From assembly GCF_000172795.2 (NCBI RefSeq), contig NZ_CP020952.1, positions 124,001-188,000 of the forward strand: 64,000 nucleotides of DNA, given 5' to 3'. Shown here one piece after another: positions 42,966 through 50,734 of the stretch. Position 1 is the stretch's first letter. Each line of letters begins with the position of its first letter. The position numbers were made by a program, and so were the translations under genes. Below the pieces are notes generated by a model. The model was not told where the DNA came from. It saw only the letters and a list, made by a program, of their open reading frames with translations, and ran no database searches. This DNA comes from Rhizobium sp. CIAT894. GTDB taxonomy: Bacteria > Pseudomonadota > Alphaproteobacteria > Rhizobiales > Rhizobiaceae.

Positions 42966-43451
42966 TGGGATCCTCCTAGGCGCCGTTTGCCGGCCGTTGC
43001 ACCGACCGACAGCCGGTCATCGAGTGCGCGACACGCTTGGTGCGGTCGGTCAGAGGCACGACGCCGCTGTCCACGGCCAGATATGGGCGGCATCGGCGCT
43101 CGGCTTGAATTGGAGCGCATCGAGATGTGTCTTCGAAGCTCAATCGCTCACGACGAACCTCTTTCAGGTCAGACGTCATGATGGTGCCGTCTTGAGCGAC
43201 TATCGTTGATTTCCGTCAAGCATCGCTGAAATCTCCTTGGGTCAAGGGGCACCGCCTGTCGAGAGCCCTAAATAGCCCTATGGACATGACGTTAATCAGG
43301 AGACGCCGCCTTCCGGCAATCCTCCAATGCCGTGATAAACCGGGCGTGACAGACGTAATCCGAATAGGATCCGTTCTCTCGGAGAAACTCTGCCTGACCA
43401 GTTCCTCGTCACGGAGGAAATGGCTGGTCTGGGCATGGCGGTTTTGAAACG
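42966..43451. promoter_or_regulatory. 486-base gap with FixK-like box TTGAT-TTCC-GTCAA at 43206-43219
   Basis: The box fits the consensus at all ten positions. Its nearest plausible target is the zinc-finger gene at 42965 with a leader of about 200 bases. A 67-residue minus-strand frame (42976-43179) lies in between, beginning 27 bases from the box, too close for a class II promoter with that start codon. No recognised domain is seen. I report the box but not the frame as a gene. Confidence 0.55.
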
Positions 43452-44177
43452 TCAGTCGAGCCTGGCGGTGAACACGTAGCCGACGCCGCGCACGGCCTTG
43501 ATGAATTGCGGCTTCTTCGGATCGGTTTCGATCTTGCGGCGCAGGCGGACGATCTGAGCGTCGATCGTCCGGTCGAAGGCTTCGAGATTTCTTCCCCGAG
43601 TGAGATCCATCAGCACATCGCGCGTGAGGACCCGGCCGGCATGCCGCACGAAGGTCGCCAGCATGTCGAATTCGCCGGTCGTCAACTCGACCTCCGCGCC
43701 GTCGGGGTCGAGAAGCTGACGACGGCTGAGATTGAGCTTCCAATCCTCGAAGCCGACGATCTCCTCGCTCGCGGCTTCTGCATTGCGCGGCGAAGATTGT
43801 CGGCGGCGCAGGATCGACTTCAGGCGGGCATGGACTTCCCGGAGATGAAAAGGCTTGGCGATGTAGTCGTCGGCGCCGACCTCCAGGCCGACGATTCGGT
43901 CGACGACATCGTCCCGGCCGGTCAGCATCATGATCGGGACATCCGAGGTGGCCCGAATTTCACGGGCGAGATCGAGACCATCGGTGCCGCCGGGAAGGAC
44001 GAGATCGAGGAGGATGGCATCGAAAGTCTGCTGGCGCAGGCGTACCCGCATCTCGGTCCCGTCGGAGGCGGCGGAGACTGAGTAGCCCTCGCCCTCGAAA
44101 TAGCGCGTCAACATCTGGCGAATGCGCGGGTCGTCGTCAACGACGAGAAGATGCGCGTCATTCTGAGCTGTTGCCAT
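43452..44177 (-). CDS. OmpR/PhoB-family response regulator (orphan; candidate FxkR)
   Basis: The 241-residue product has a receiver domain (LLVVDDDPRIRQMLTRYF; phospho-acceptor Asp in FDAILLDLVLPGG; Lys in DDYIAKPFHLREV) and a C-terminal winged helix (VELTTGEFDMLATFVRHAGR, IDAQIVRLRRKIE, RGVGYVFTARLD). ATG 44177 is preferred over an upstream in-frame ATG that lacks an RBS. No kinase gene is adjacent. The hybrid FixL at 60.6 kb has no cognate DNA-binding regulator beside it, and R. etli FxkR belongs to this family, so this protein is a candidate for that role. Confidence 0.85.
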   Translation of the reverse strand: MATAQNDAHLLVVDDDPRIRQMLTRYFEGEGYSVSAASDGTEMRVRLRQQTFDAILLDLVLPGGTDGLDLAREIRATSDVPIMMLTGRDDVVDRIVGLEVGADDYIAKPFHLREVHARLKSILRRRQSSPRNAEAASEEIVGFEDWKLNLSRRQLLDPDGAEVELTTGEFDMLATFVRHAGRVLTRDVLMDLTRGRNLEAFDRTIDAQIVRLRRKIETDPKKPQFIKAVRGVGYVFTARLD

Positions 44178-44366
44178 CGTCCATCCGTCAAGCCGTTGCT
44201 CGTTACAGATCGTATCCAATGGCATCGTCTTTAACACGCTCGCTGTCCCGATGTCACCAGCAGCCGGTCGGTTGTCCTCATCGGGATCGGGAGGGAATGA
44301 TGCCGAAAAGCGAGCAGCGTTTCATGGTCTACTGCTTTGATTCAGATCCGGATTCGGAGTCCGGCC

Positions 44367-44693
44367 TCAAACCAGCAGAAGGCGGGGTGCTGCCGGCGCT
44401 TCGGCCGCCAAGCCGGATGTTTCCCAGGCATGGCACCACCTGCGGACGTCGTTTGCGGTGATCAGAATCGTATCCCCGTCCATCCCCTCCGATGCGAGGC
44501 AGCTTGCCGCAATTTCACAGAACGTGTCGATGTGCTGAAGAAGGCGCGCTTCGGTGGCACGAGGTGGCGAGGCTATAGACAGCAATGCGCGTCGCGAGAC
44601 GACAACGGTCTTTTGGTCGGCGCCGAAACGCACCTCGATGCGCCCGGACTTATCCCTCGCGTTCAGGCTCGCTGCAATGACATCGTACGGCAT
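44367..44693 (-). CDS. DUF1488-like small protein
   Basis: The 108-residue product is predicted to be a small beta/alpha protein with VRFGADQKTVVVSRRALLSI, then a helix ARLLQHIDTFCEIAASCLAS and a strand GDTILITANDVRRW. The pattern resembles DUF1488, whose function is unknown. ATG 44693 is chosen because the FixK box at 44771-44784 would start transcription near 44736, after the only upstream alternative (a TTG at 44744). It is therefore probably a microoxically induced gene. Confidence 0.65.
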   Translation of the reverse strand: MPYDVIAASLNARDKSGRIEVRFGADQKTVVVSRRALLSIASPPRATEARLLQHIDTFCEIAASCLASEGMDGDTILITANDVRRWCHAWETSGLAAEAPAAPRLLLV

Positions 44694-44770
44694 TCTATTG
44701 CTCCGCTCATAGGCTGGTCGCGGTTGCTTCCAGATTTTCTTCAACGTTACGACGCCAGCGCAAAGACACT

Positions 44771-44784
44771 TTGACCTCGATCAA
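44771..44784. promoter_or_regulatory. FixK/FNR box TTGAC-CTCG-ATCAA
   Basis: All ten positions fit the consensus. It is centred 85 bases upstream of ATG 44693 on the minus strand, in the 154-base gap between the nnrU end and the DUF1488-like gene. The next plus-strand gene is far away, so the DUF1488-like gene is the likely target. Confidence 0.72.
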
Positions 44785-44847
44785 TGCGATGCCGGTATAT
44801 CCGCGCGTGCCGGTCATTGTCTCGCGGCGGGGCGGCAGCGCGTTGGG

Positions 44848-45534
44848 TCAGGCAAGGATGGCGACGGGATCGGCACCGAACATCGCGCCGTGACCTCCTG
44901 CGAATAGGAGCCACGCTGTCAGGCTTGCAGTCACCAGGACCGCGAGCAGCATCGGCCTGTCGATCATCGGCTGCTCTCCTTTGAAACAGGCGGCAAGCGG
45001 CCAGATCGAAGTATGTTCCGCCAGATCAGTCCAAGTACTGCCAAGGCACCGTTTCGCTCTTTTTTCGATCATCGGAATCGCGGCCAATGCAAACCCGGCA
45101 AACCCTCCGAACAGCAATAGGGAGCGCAGATCGCCGTTTGCGGCGATATGGCCGCCTGCCCAGACGGCAAATCCCCAAAGGACGGGATGTCTGGTGATTT
45201 TGGTGACGGAGCCGAGTGTGGGCGATGGGTTCAGCGTGATAGAAAGAGGGTTGGCGCTCAAAAGTCCCGCGGTGACGAGGAAGATGCCCAGGGGTGCGAG
45301 TACGAAAGTGACCGCGGCATGCCATGGCCGCAACTCCCACAGGGGCATGTACTCCATTGCGAGCGCCGAGGAGAAAACCCAGATCAGCGCCAGAATGGAA
45401 ACTGTAGAATAGCCGACGAAATAGATCGGCCGACCGACGCGGTGAATGATCCCGGAGCGAATGACCGGTACGGCCGGGACGGAGTGAAGCGCTACGAAAA
45501 GCGCGAAGGCGGCAAGGAACTCTATCAAGCTCAT
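44848..45534 (-). CDS. nnrU: NnrU-family membrane protein
   Basis: The 228-residue inner-membrane protein has about six hydrophobic segments and the NnrU/isoprenylcysteine-methyltransferase-like core TRHPVLWGFAVWAGGHIAANGD preceded by LNPSPTLGSVTKI. NnrU is required for normal nitrite and NO reductase expression or activity in Rhodobacter and rhizobia, mechanism unresolved. It is 33 bases downstream of nnrR on the same strand, so the minus-strand order is nirK, nirV, nnrR, nnrU. Confidence 0.9.
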   Translation of the reverse strand: MSLIEFLAAFALFVALHSVPAVPVIRSGIIHRVGRPIYFVGYSTVSILALIWVFSSALAMEYMPLWELRPWHAAVTFVLAPLGIFLVTAGLLSANPLSITLNPSPTLGSVTKITRHPVLWGFAVWAGGHIAANGDLRSLLLFGGFAGFALAAIPMIEKRAKRCLGSTWTDLAEHTSIWPLAACFKGEQPMIDRPMLLAVLVTASLTAWLLFAGGHGAMFGADPVAILA

Positions 45535-45567
45535 TCTCCCGGTTTTGCAGGCAATTCCCGATCGGCA

Positions 45568-46263
45568 TCAATCCCGTATGCCATCGGCGAGATTGAGGAG
45601 CTTTTGCGGATCGGTCACCGTCAGCTTCTGGCGGCCGCCCTCCACCATTCCCTTCGCCTCCCATGCACTGAGAATTCTCGAGACCGTGTGCAGCGTCGTT
45701 CCGGTCATTTCGGCGATATCCTGGCGCGATATCGGGAAATCGATGCGGATGCCCGTTTCAACCGGCCGGCCAGCCTGTTTGGAAAGCCTGAGGACGGCGT
45801 GGGCCACCCGCTTTTCCACTTCCTCTGTCGACATTTCCCGGATGCGCGTGTGCGCTTCCTCCAATCTTTGGCCTATCGTCTGCATCGCGGTCACGGCAAG
45901 GCGCGGGTTCTGTTCGACGAACCGCGGCCACATGTCCGTCGGCCAGGCAATGACGAGGCTCTCGGCCGCCGCGACGGCCGTTCCCGGGTAATCCTCCCGG
46001 CGGAGCGCCATTGCAAAGCCGAACAGGTCGCCGGGATGAACCATCCGAACGATGATCTGCTGTCCGTCCTGCGTCACTTGCGTCACCTTGAGACGGCCGT
46101 GTAGGAGCAGGAAGAACGACTTTGCCCGAGCGCCTTGCTCGAAAACCGCGTCTCCCGGGACGATGCGGCGCGGCGACGCGTGCTGCAGCATCGAATCGAG
46201 ATCCGCATCGGTCATGCGCTCGAAGAGCGGCAATGATTTCAAAATCGTCCGGTCAATTTTCAT
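45568..46263 (-). CDS. nnrR: Crp/Fnr-family regulator NnrR (NO-responsive)
   Basis: The 231-residue product has a cyclic-nucleotide-like sensor domain (FEQGARAKSFFLLLHGRLKV, VHPGDLFGFAMA) and a C-terminal HTH with ISRQDIAEMTGTTLHTVSR. The recognition helix reads HTVSR where FNR/FixK read ETVSR, as expected for the NnrR branch. No N-terminal Cys cluster is present. ATG 46263 has AGCAGG at good spacing; ATG 46269 overlaps the nirV stop (ATGA) and is the alternative. It is cotranscribed with nirV and probably activates the CGCAA-type boxes near nirK and nnrS. Confidence 0.9.
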   Translation of the reverse strand: MKIDRTILKSLPLFERMTDADLDSMLQHASPRRIVPGDAVFEQGARAKSFFLLLHGRLKVTQVTQDGQQIIVRMVHPGDLFGFAMALRREDYPGTAVAAAESLVIAWPTDMWPRFVEQNPRLAVTAMQTIGQRLEEAHTRIREMSTEEVEKRVAHAVLRLSKQAGRPVETGIRIDFPISRQDIAEMTGTTLHTVSRILSAWEAKGMVEGGRQKLTVTDPQKLLNLADGIRD

Positions 46264-46265
46264 CG

Positions 46266-47219
46266 TCATCCTGCTCTGCCCTGGGCATTCGTCGCCGGTG
46301 CGAACATTTCCGCCATTGCTCTTTGCGCAAAGTCTTTCACGCTTTCCAGAAAACCCGGCCTGCGAATGAGGCGGAAGCCGAGATTGTCGGGCGGACTTCC
46401 GACCGAGCATCCGCCGCCCTTGGGATTTCGCACGAAACTGCTCATCGGGGCGCGGTGTTTGCCTGCTGCTATCATGATGCCGCAATTCCTGGGATCCGGC
46501 TCCGCCGCAGCATCGTTTCTATCGAGATCGATCCGTTTGTTGCAGGTCGAAGTCCACTCCCAGACGTTGCCGGCGAAATCGACCAGTCCGGTTTGGCTGA
46601 TTCCGAACGAGCCCTGCGGCTGCGGCCGTGGGTCGATCGCTGCAGCCCTGCGGGCTTCACGTTCGTAGTCCGCAAGCCAGCGGTTTGCCGGGTTCTTGTC
46701 ATTGGGGTCGATTCCGAGAGCATCGTCGGGAAAACGATCGGCCGCGGCATAGGCCAGCTCGAAATCGCTCGGCAGCCGCCATTCGGCGCCGGTGCGTTCC
46801 GACAGCCACGCCGCGTAGCGGACCGCATCGTCATAGCTCACGCCGGTGGCGGGAATTTTCTCCTGCGACAGCGTGTCATATCGCTGTTCGGCCGGCTCGC
46901 AACGGGCATCGGCCACGCAGCGGTTATAGTCGCGAAGCGTGGTCTGATATTTCATGATTTCGAGCGTCGTGGTCACTTCCCTATCCAGCTTGGGCGCGTC
47001 GACGGCCAGGCCGTTGCGGAAATATTCGGTGGCGTCGCGGTAGGCGAAACCATGCGGCGCGATCACGACGGTCTGCGGGGCGGCAACGGCCGCGTCGGGG
47101 CTTGCCGTCACGAGCAATCCCGATTGCACTGCGACAGCCACAGAAAGCGCCACGAGCAGCGCAAGAGGAATTGCGATCGATATGCCTGAAACTGGTTCGA
47201 TGGCTGCAATGCGGGCCAT
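46266..47219 (-). CDS. nirV: NirV, formylglycine-generating-enzyme-fold protein
   Basis: The 317-residue product has an N-terminal hydrophobic anchor (about 10-35, IPLALLVALSVAVAVQSGLL) and an FGE-sulfatase domain: IPATGVSYDDAVRYAAWLSE, EWRLPSDFELAYAA, LVDFAGNVWEWTSTC, RNPKGGGCSVGSPPDNLGFR. NirV accompanies nirK in many denitrifiers; its role in nitrite reductase maturation is suggested but unproven. ATG 47219 is chosen at MARIAAIEP; the longer frame reaches 47282. It lies 79 bases downstream of nirK. Confidence 0.9.
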   Translation of the reverse strand: MARIAAIEPVSGISIAIPLALLVALSVAVAVQSGLLVTASPDAAVAAPQTVVIAPHGFAYRDATEYFRNGLAVDAPKLDREVTTTLEIMKYQTTLRDYNRCVADARCEPAEQRYDTLSQEKIPATGVSYDDAVRYAAWLSERTGAEWRLPSDFELAYAAADRFPDDALGIDPNDKNPANRWLADYEREARRAAAIDPRPQPQGSFGISQTGLVDFAGNVWEWTSTCNKRIDLDRNDAAAEPDPRNCGIMIAAGKHRAPMSSFVRNPKGGGCSVGSPPDNLGFRLIRRPGFLESVKDFAQRAMAEMFAPATNAQGRAG

Positions 47220-47298
47220 GGTTTTACGCAGATAGCGCCCCCAAAATGAGATTGGTGCGCGGGCCACCCCTGGCCCGCGCACCGCCCCCTCCGCCAGG

Positions 47299-48456
47299 TC
47301 AGCTTGCCGACGGTGCCCTGACCGAGGTCATGAGATCGTCGTCCCATTCGCCGGTCACCTTAAAGTGGGCCGCTGCCCCCAGCTCGAAGGCCTCGATAAG
47401 GTTATGGTTCACGTAGGCATAAATGCCTGGCTGAGCGAAGGTATAGAGGGCGGCACCTGCAGTGCCGCCGGGGATGAACCAGGTTTCCTGATCCGTGTCG
47501 GGCGGGTTGAGGAATTTGCCGGTTGCCCAGACATATTCCCCATGTCCGCCGATCAGATGCGGCCGGGTATCCCGGTTGGCCTGCGAATGAACGATCAGGA
47601 CGGTTTCTCCGACCTTGGCCGTCATCGCATTGTCGCCGGTCAGGGCTCCGACCGCGCCGTTGAAGACGATGTGGGTGGGCGTCAGCGTTTTCATCACGGC
47701 CACCGTATCTTCATAGGCCTCTCCGGGGCTGTCGTAGGTCTTGAACTTGCCGGTTTCGTCGCGCGGCACGTAGAAGTCCTGTTCACCGACGTAATAGACC
47801 TTGTCGTAGATGAGCGGCTTGCCCTTGCCGTCCTTGAGACCTTCTCGCGGCAGCACCATGATCGCGCCGTTCATGCCCGATGTGACGTGCCACGGAACCA
47901 TGCCGGGAGGGGCGCAGTGATAGACGAAGACGCCGGCCTTGGTCGCCTTGAAGCGAAGAACGGTGCTCTCGCCGGGATTGACGACCGTCAGCGCCCCGCC
48001 GCCCAGCCCACCGGTGGCGGCATGGAAGTCGATGTTGTGCTGCATCGCATTGGTGGCGGGATTTACCAGCGTGAGCTCGACATAGTCGTCCTGATGGACC
48101 ACCATCAAGGGACCGGGAACCGATCCATCGAAGGTCATGGCGTTGATCTCGGTGCCCTCCTTGTCCAGGATCATCTTCTTTTCCTGGATGGTAAGCGTGA
48201 ATTCCTTGATCTTCGGACCGTCCGCGGTCTTCTGCTCGTGAGCATGAACGAAAGGCGGCTTGACGAGCTCGACCTTCTCGCGGGGAAGCTTCGATATGTC
48301 GACCTTGCTCGGCTTGACGGTCTTCAGCGCTTCCGCTGCGGCGACCTCTTCATCGGCATGGGCCACCGTGCTGGATACGATGATTGGCGTCAGCGCTCCG
48401 GCAACAGCAGCACCCGTCAGCATCGTGCGCCGGGTCATTTGCAGAGTATTCGTCAT
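47299..48456 (-). CDS. nirK: Copper-containing nitrite reductase
   Basis: The 385-residue periplasmic enzyme reduces nitrite to NO. The N-terminus has a Tat-like signal (TRRTML then a hydrophobic stretch, cleavage near AHA). All ligands of the Alcaligenes enzyme are present at a constant +45 offset: type 1 Cu His140, Cys181, His190, Met195; type 2 Cu His145, His180, His351; catalytic Asp143 and His300. ACAGGAGATTAGCA precedes ATG 48456. An NnrR-like box is centred 85 bases upstream. Its likely electron donor, pseudoazurin, is encoded at 59.9 kb. Confidence 0.96.
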   Translation of the reverse strand: MTNTLQMTRRTMLTGAAVAGALTPIIVSSTVAHADEEVAAAEALKTVKPSKVDISKLPREKVELVKPPFVHAHEQKTADGPKIKEFTLTIQEKKMILDKEGTEINAMTFDGSVPGPLMVVHQDDYVELTLVNPATNAMQHNIDFHAATGGLGGGALTVVNPGESTVLRFKATKAGVFVYHCAPPGMVPWHVTSGMNGAIMVLPREGLKDGKGKPLIYDKVYYVGEQDFYVPRDETGKFKTYDSPGEAYEDTVAVMKTLTPTHIVFNGAVGALTGDNAMTAKVGETVLIVHSQANRDTRPHLIGGHGEYVWATGKFLNPPDTDQETWFIPGGTAGAALYTFAQPGIYAYVNHNLIEAFELGAAAHFKVTGEWDDDLMTSVRAPSAS

Positions 48457-48534
48457 TGCTAATCTCCTGTAGTCGAAGACCGGGCGGACGCCGCCCTGTC
48501 GAAGGGGAGAGTAGAACAAAGCCGAAGGAAATCT

Positions 48535-48548
48535 TTGACGTGGCGCAA
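48535..48548. promoter_or_regulatory. NnrR-like box TTGAC-GTGG-CGCAA (nirK side)
   Basis: This is the first of three boxes in the 201-base divergent nirK-nnrS region. The class II geometry puts a minus-strand transcript start near 48500, giving a leader of about 44 bases to nirK. Confidence 0.75.
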
Positions 48549-48557
48549 ACTGGCTGT

Positions 48558-48571
48558 TTGTGCCGGCGCAA
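48558..48571. promoter_or_regulatory. NnrR-like box TTGTG-CCGG-CGCAA (middle)
   Basis: The middle of three boxes, 23 bases (about two helical turns) from the first. It could assist either promoter. Confidence 0.6.
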
Positions 48572-48588
48572 AGTTCAAAGGATCTTCT

Positions 48589-48602
48589 TTGCGTAATCTC
48601 AA
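48589..48602. promoter_or_regulatory. NnrR/FNR-like box TTGCG-TAAT-CTCAA (nnrS side)
   Basis: The third box, centred 62 bases before ATG 48658, predicts a plus-strand start near 48637 and a leader of about 21 bases. The TTGCG half mirrors the CGCAA halves of the other two. Confidence 0.6.
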
Positions 48603-48633
48603 CGACTGCCGTCTTCCATCCGGGCATTTCTGC

Positions 48634-48659
48634 ATGATCAAAATGGAGATCTTGATCAT
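48634..48659. promoter_or_regulatory. Inverted repeat overlapping the nnrS start codon
   Basis: ATGATCAA at 48634-48641 pairs perfectly with TTGATCAT at 48652-48659, so the start codon lies in the stem and the GGAG ribosome site in the 10-base loop. It may modulate translation or be a protein-binding palindrome. Confidence 0.5.
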
Positions 48660-49872
48660 GCAGACTATAAAGGACGTGGAGACCAGGGCGCCGCGGGGAA
48701 TGAGCCGCTCCGGAATGGTCTTGTTCTCCTACGGCTTTCGGCCTTTCTTTCTGGCGGCAGCATTATGGGCGATCGTCAGTATCGGCCTCTGGGTGGCGTT
48801 CCTGAACGACAGCGTCGCCGTGGCGAGCGATTACGGTACGCCCTACTGGCATGCTCACGAGATGCTCTTCGGTTTCGCGCCGGCTGTCCTGGCAGGCTTC
48901 CTCCTGACCGCAATCCCGAACTGGACCGGCCGCCTTCCCATTTCAGGGCGCCCGCTGGCCGCTCTCTTTGTGGTGTGGTGCATCGGCCGGATCGTCATGC
49001 TGTTCAGTGGCAGTATCGGTTTGATGACCGCCGTCGCGATCGACAGCCTCTTTCTCCCGCTCATGCTGGCCTTATCGGCGCGAGAGGTGATTGCGGGAAG
49101 GAAATGGAAGGACCTGAAGGTCATCGCGGGGCTGGCGGTTCTGGCGGCGGCCAATGTCTTCTTTCATCTCGAGGTGATCGGAGACGGCAATCCGGCGCTT
49201 GCCATCCGTCTCGGCCTCGGGGCCTATGTCCTGCTCGTCACGGTCGTCGGAGGACGCATCCTGCCGAGCTTTACCAGAAACTGGATCAATCAGCGCGGCC
49301 GCACGGATTTTCCGGTCGCCTACAACCGCTTCGACGCGGCGACGATCGTCGTTGGCGCCATTTCTCTCGCTGCCTGGGCGATTGCGCCTGAATCCACCGC
49401 GACCGGCTTTTCTGCCGCCGTTGCTGCAATCATGAACGGAACACGGCTCTTCCGCTGGCGGGGATGGACGACCTGGCCGGAGCCCATCCTCTTCGTGCTT
49501 CACATCGCTTATGGTTTCGTACCTCTCGGATTTGCTGCTGTCGCTTTCGGGCCAATGGGGCTGCCCCAGGTCGCCGTTCTTCATCTCTTTGCGATCGGCG
49601 CCATGTCCATGATGATGCTGGCGGTCATGACGCGAGCAAGCCGAGGTCATACAGGGCGGAAATTGAAGTCGAGCCAGGTGACGAATACATCCTACATCGT
49701 GCTTGCCGCCGTTGCGCTGCTTCGGCCCATGGCAGAGCTGATGCCTGCTTTCACGACCCAGATACTGATGGCGTCCGCGGCCGGCTGGACGGTTGCCTTC
49801 GGGCTGTTCGCGCTTGAACATGCGCCGTTCCTGTGCCGGGACCGCAAACCTCTGGCCGCGCGCAAGCTATGA
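48658..49872 (+). CDS. nnrS: NnrS-family heme/copper membrane protein
   Basis: The 404-residue protein has about twelve transmembrane segments. The motifs [20 protein letters not shown] and [14 protein letters not shown] are characteristic of NnrS, as are [14 protein letters not shown] and [19 protein letters not shown] with conserved histidines for heme and copper. NnrS limits NO/iron stress during denitrification. ATG 48658 is chosen with GGAG nine bases upstream; further ATGs lie at 48643 and 48634. It is divergent from nirK. Confidence 0.93.
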   Translation: MQTIKDVETRAPRGMSRSGMVLFSYGFRPFFLAAALWAIVSIGLWVAFLNDSVAVASDYGTPYWHAHEMLFGFAPAVLAGFLLTAIPNWTGRLPISGRPLAALFVVWCIGRIVMLFSGSIGLMTAVAIDSLFLPLMLALSAREVIAGRKWKDLKVIAGLAVLAAANVFFHLEVIGDGNPALAIRLGLGAYVLLVTVVGGRILPSFTRNWINQRGRTDFPVAYNRFDAATIVVGAISLAAWAIAPESTATGFSAAVAAIMNGTRLFRWRGWTTWPEPILFVLHIAYGFVPLGFAAVAFGPMGLPQVAVLHLFAIGAMSMMMLAVMTRASRGHTGRKLKSSQVTNTSYIVLAAVALLRPMAELMPAFTTQILMASAAGWTVAFGLFALEHAPFLCRDRKPLAARKL

Positions 49873-49912
49873 GGGAGAGCGCCGCCCCGTTTTCCGGTGG
49901 CGGCGCTCCTAT

Positions 49913-50212
49913 TCACACGCTCGGCAATCGTCCGATCATTTCCGGCGACCAGGCCGGCTCATAGACCATGTCGACGACGGCGGCCGAAACGCCTTCGATC
50001 TCTTCCGCCCTGGCCTTGACCGCCTCGGCGATGAAGGCGGAGGCTGGACAGAAGCGGGTCGTCGTCGTCATTTCTATTCTGAGCGCGCCATCATCCGAAA
50101 TCTCGATGCCGTATATAAGCCCGAGCGTCACGATATCCGTCCCGAGTTCAGGGTCTTCGATCCCGCGCAATGCCGCCAGGATCGTTGGTTTGGAGACCTT
50201 ATGCGCGGACAT
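49913..50212 (-). CDS. DUF59/MIP18-type metal-sulfur cluster assembly protein
   Basis: The 99-residue product has the DUF59 (PaaD/SufT-like) core: ILAALRGIEDPELGTDIVTL, IEMTTTTRFCPASAFIAEAV and VVDMVYEPAWSPEMIGR. Such proteins help mature Fe-S or related metal centres; the reactive Cys is in RFCPAS. ATG 50212 overlaps the DUF2249 stop by 14 bases, so it is translated together with it. Presence beside NO metabolism genes suggests repair or assembly of metal centres, by inference. Confidence 0.85.
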   Translation of the reverse strand: MSAHKVSKPTILAALRGIEDPELGTDIVTLGLIYGIEISDDGALRIEMTTTTRFCPASAFIAEAVKARAEEIEGVSAAVVDMVYEPAWSPEMIGRLPSV

Positions 50213-50729
50213 CGGAAACATTCGCCGGCGTTGTCCTGACCATGATCCTGTAGATCTTGCCGCTGGCATCGAAATCTCCGATCCACTCATGGCCTCGCGC
50301 CTTGAGCTCGTTGAACAGGAAGACGGGCTCACGGTTCAGGAGCGCAAACAACACTTCGCCGCTCTCCATCGATTCCAGGCGTGAAAGGATGCGTTCCATC
50401 GGTTCAGGCGGGGCGAGGTCGGTCAGATCGAGGTTCCAGGTCGGTTCCGGCCAGATCGCCTCCGCGGTTGCAGCTGCCGGCATGGGATCGCTGCCCGGTT
50501 TCTCCTGCGGAACGAAATCGATCTCCCAGTCGTCGTCGGCCAGGCGTTTGGTGAGATGCGAATAGCCGTGCCGCTCCAGTTGGCGGATCAAGGGGATGGG
50601 TTCGAATATGGCGTGAAGCCGCACGCCCTCGCCAGGGTCGAGGTTTGCGAAAGTATCCATAATGAACTGGAACGGCATCCCGCCGTCGCGCAGGATCTGT
50701 CTGACGTCGAGTTCACGAAGCTGAACCAT
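50199..50729 (-). CDS. Tandem DUF2249 protein
   Basis: The 176-residue cytosolic protein has two DUF2249-like halves: LRELDVRQILRDGGMPFQFI with GEGVRLHAIFEPIPLIRQL, and LDLTDLAPPEPMERILSRLE with GEVLFALLNREPVFLFNEL. DUF2249 domains have a SirA/TusA-like fold but no assigned function. It lies 5 bases after the stop of the polytopic membrane protein gene and overlaps the DUF59 gene, forming a compact module. Confidence 0.83.
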   Translation of the reverse strand: MVQLRELDVRQILRDGGMPFQFIMDTFANLDPGEGVRLHAIFEPIPLIRQLERHGYSHLTKRLADDDWEIDFVPQEKPGSDPMPAAATAEAIWPEPTWNLDLTDLAPPEPMERILSRLESMESGEVLFALLNREPVFLFNELKARGHEWIGDFDASGKIYRIMVRTTPANVSDVRA

Positions 50730-50734
50730 GGGCG

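Noticed and set aside
42976..43179. 67-residue minus-strand frame next to a FixK box
   Set aside because: There is no convincing RBS, the box is too close to its start and no known motif is present; kept only as a possibility in the findings.
44348..44364. CCGGA-TCCGG inverted repeat after the DUF1488-like gene
   Set aside because: Only a 5-bp stem without a T-run; too weak to call a terminator.
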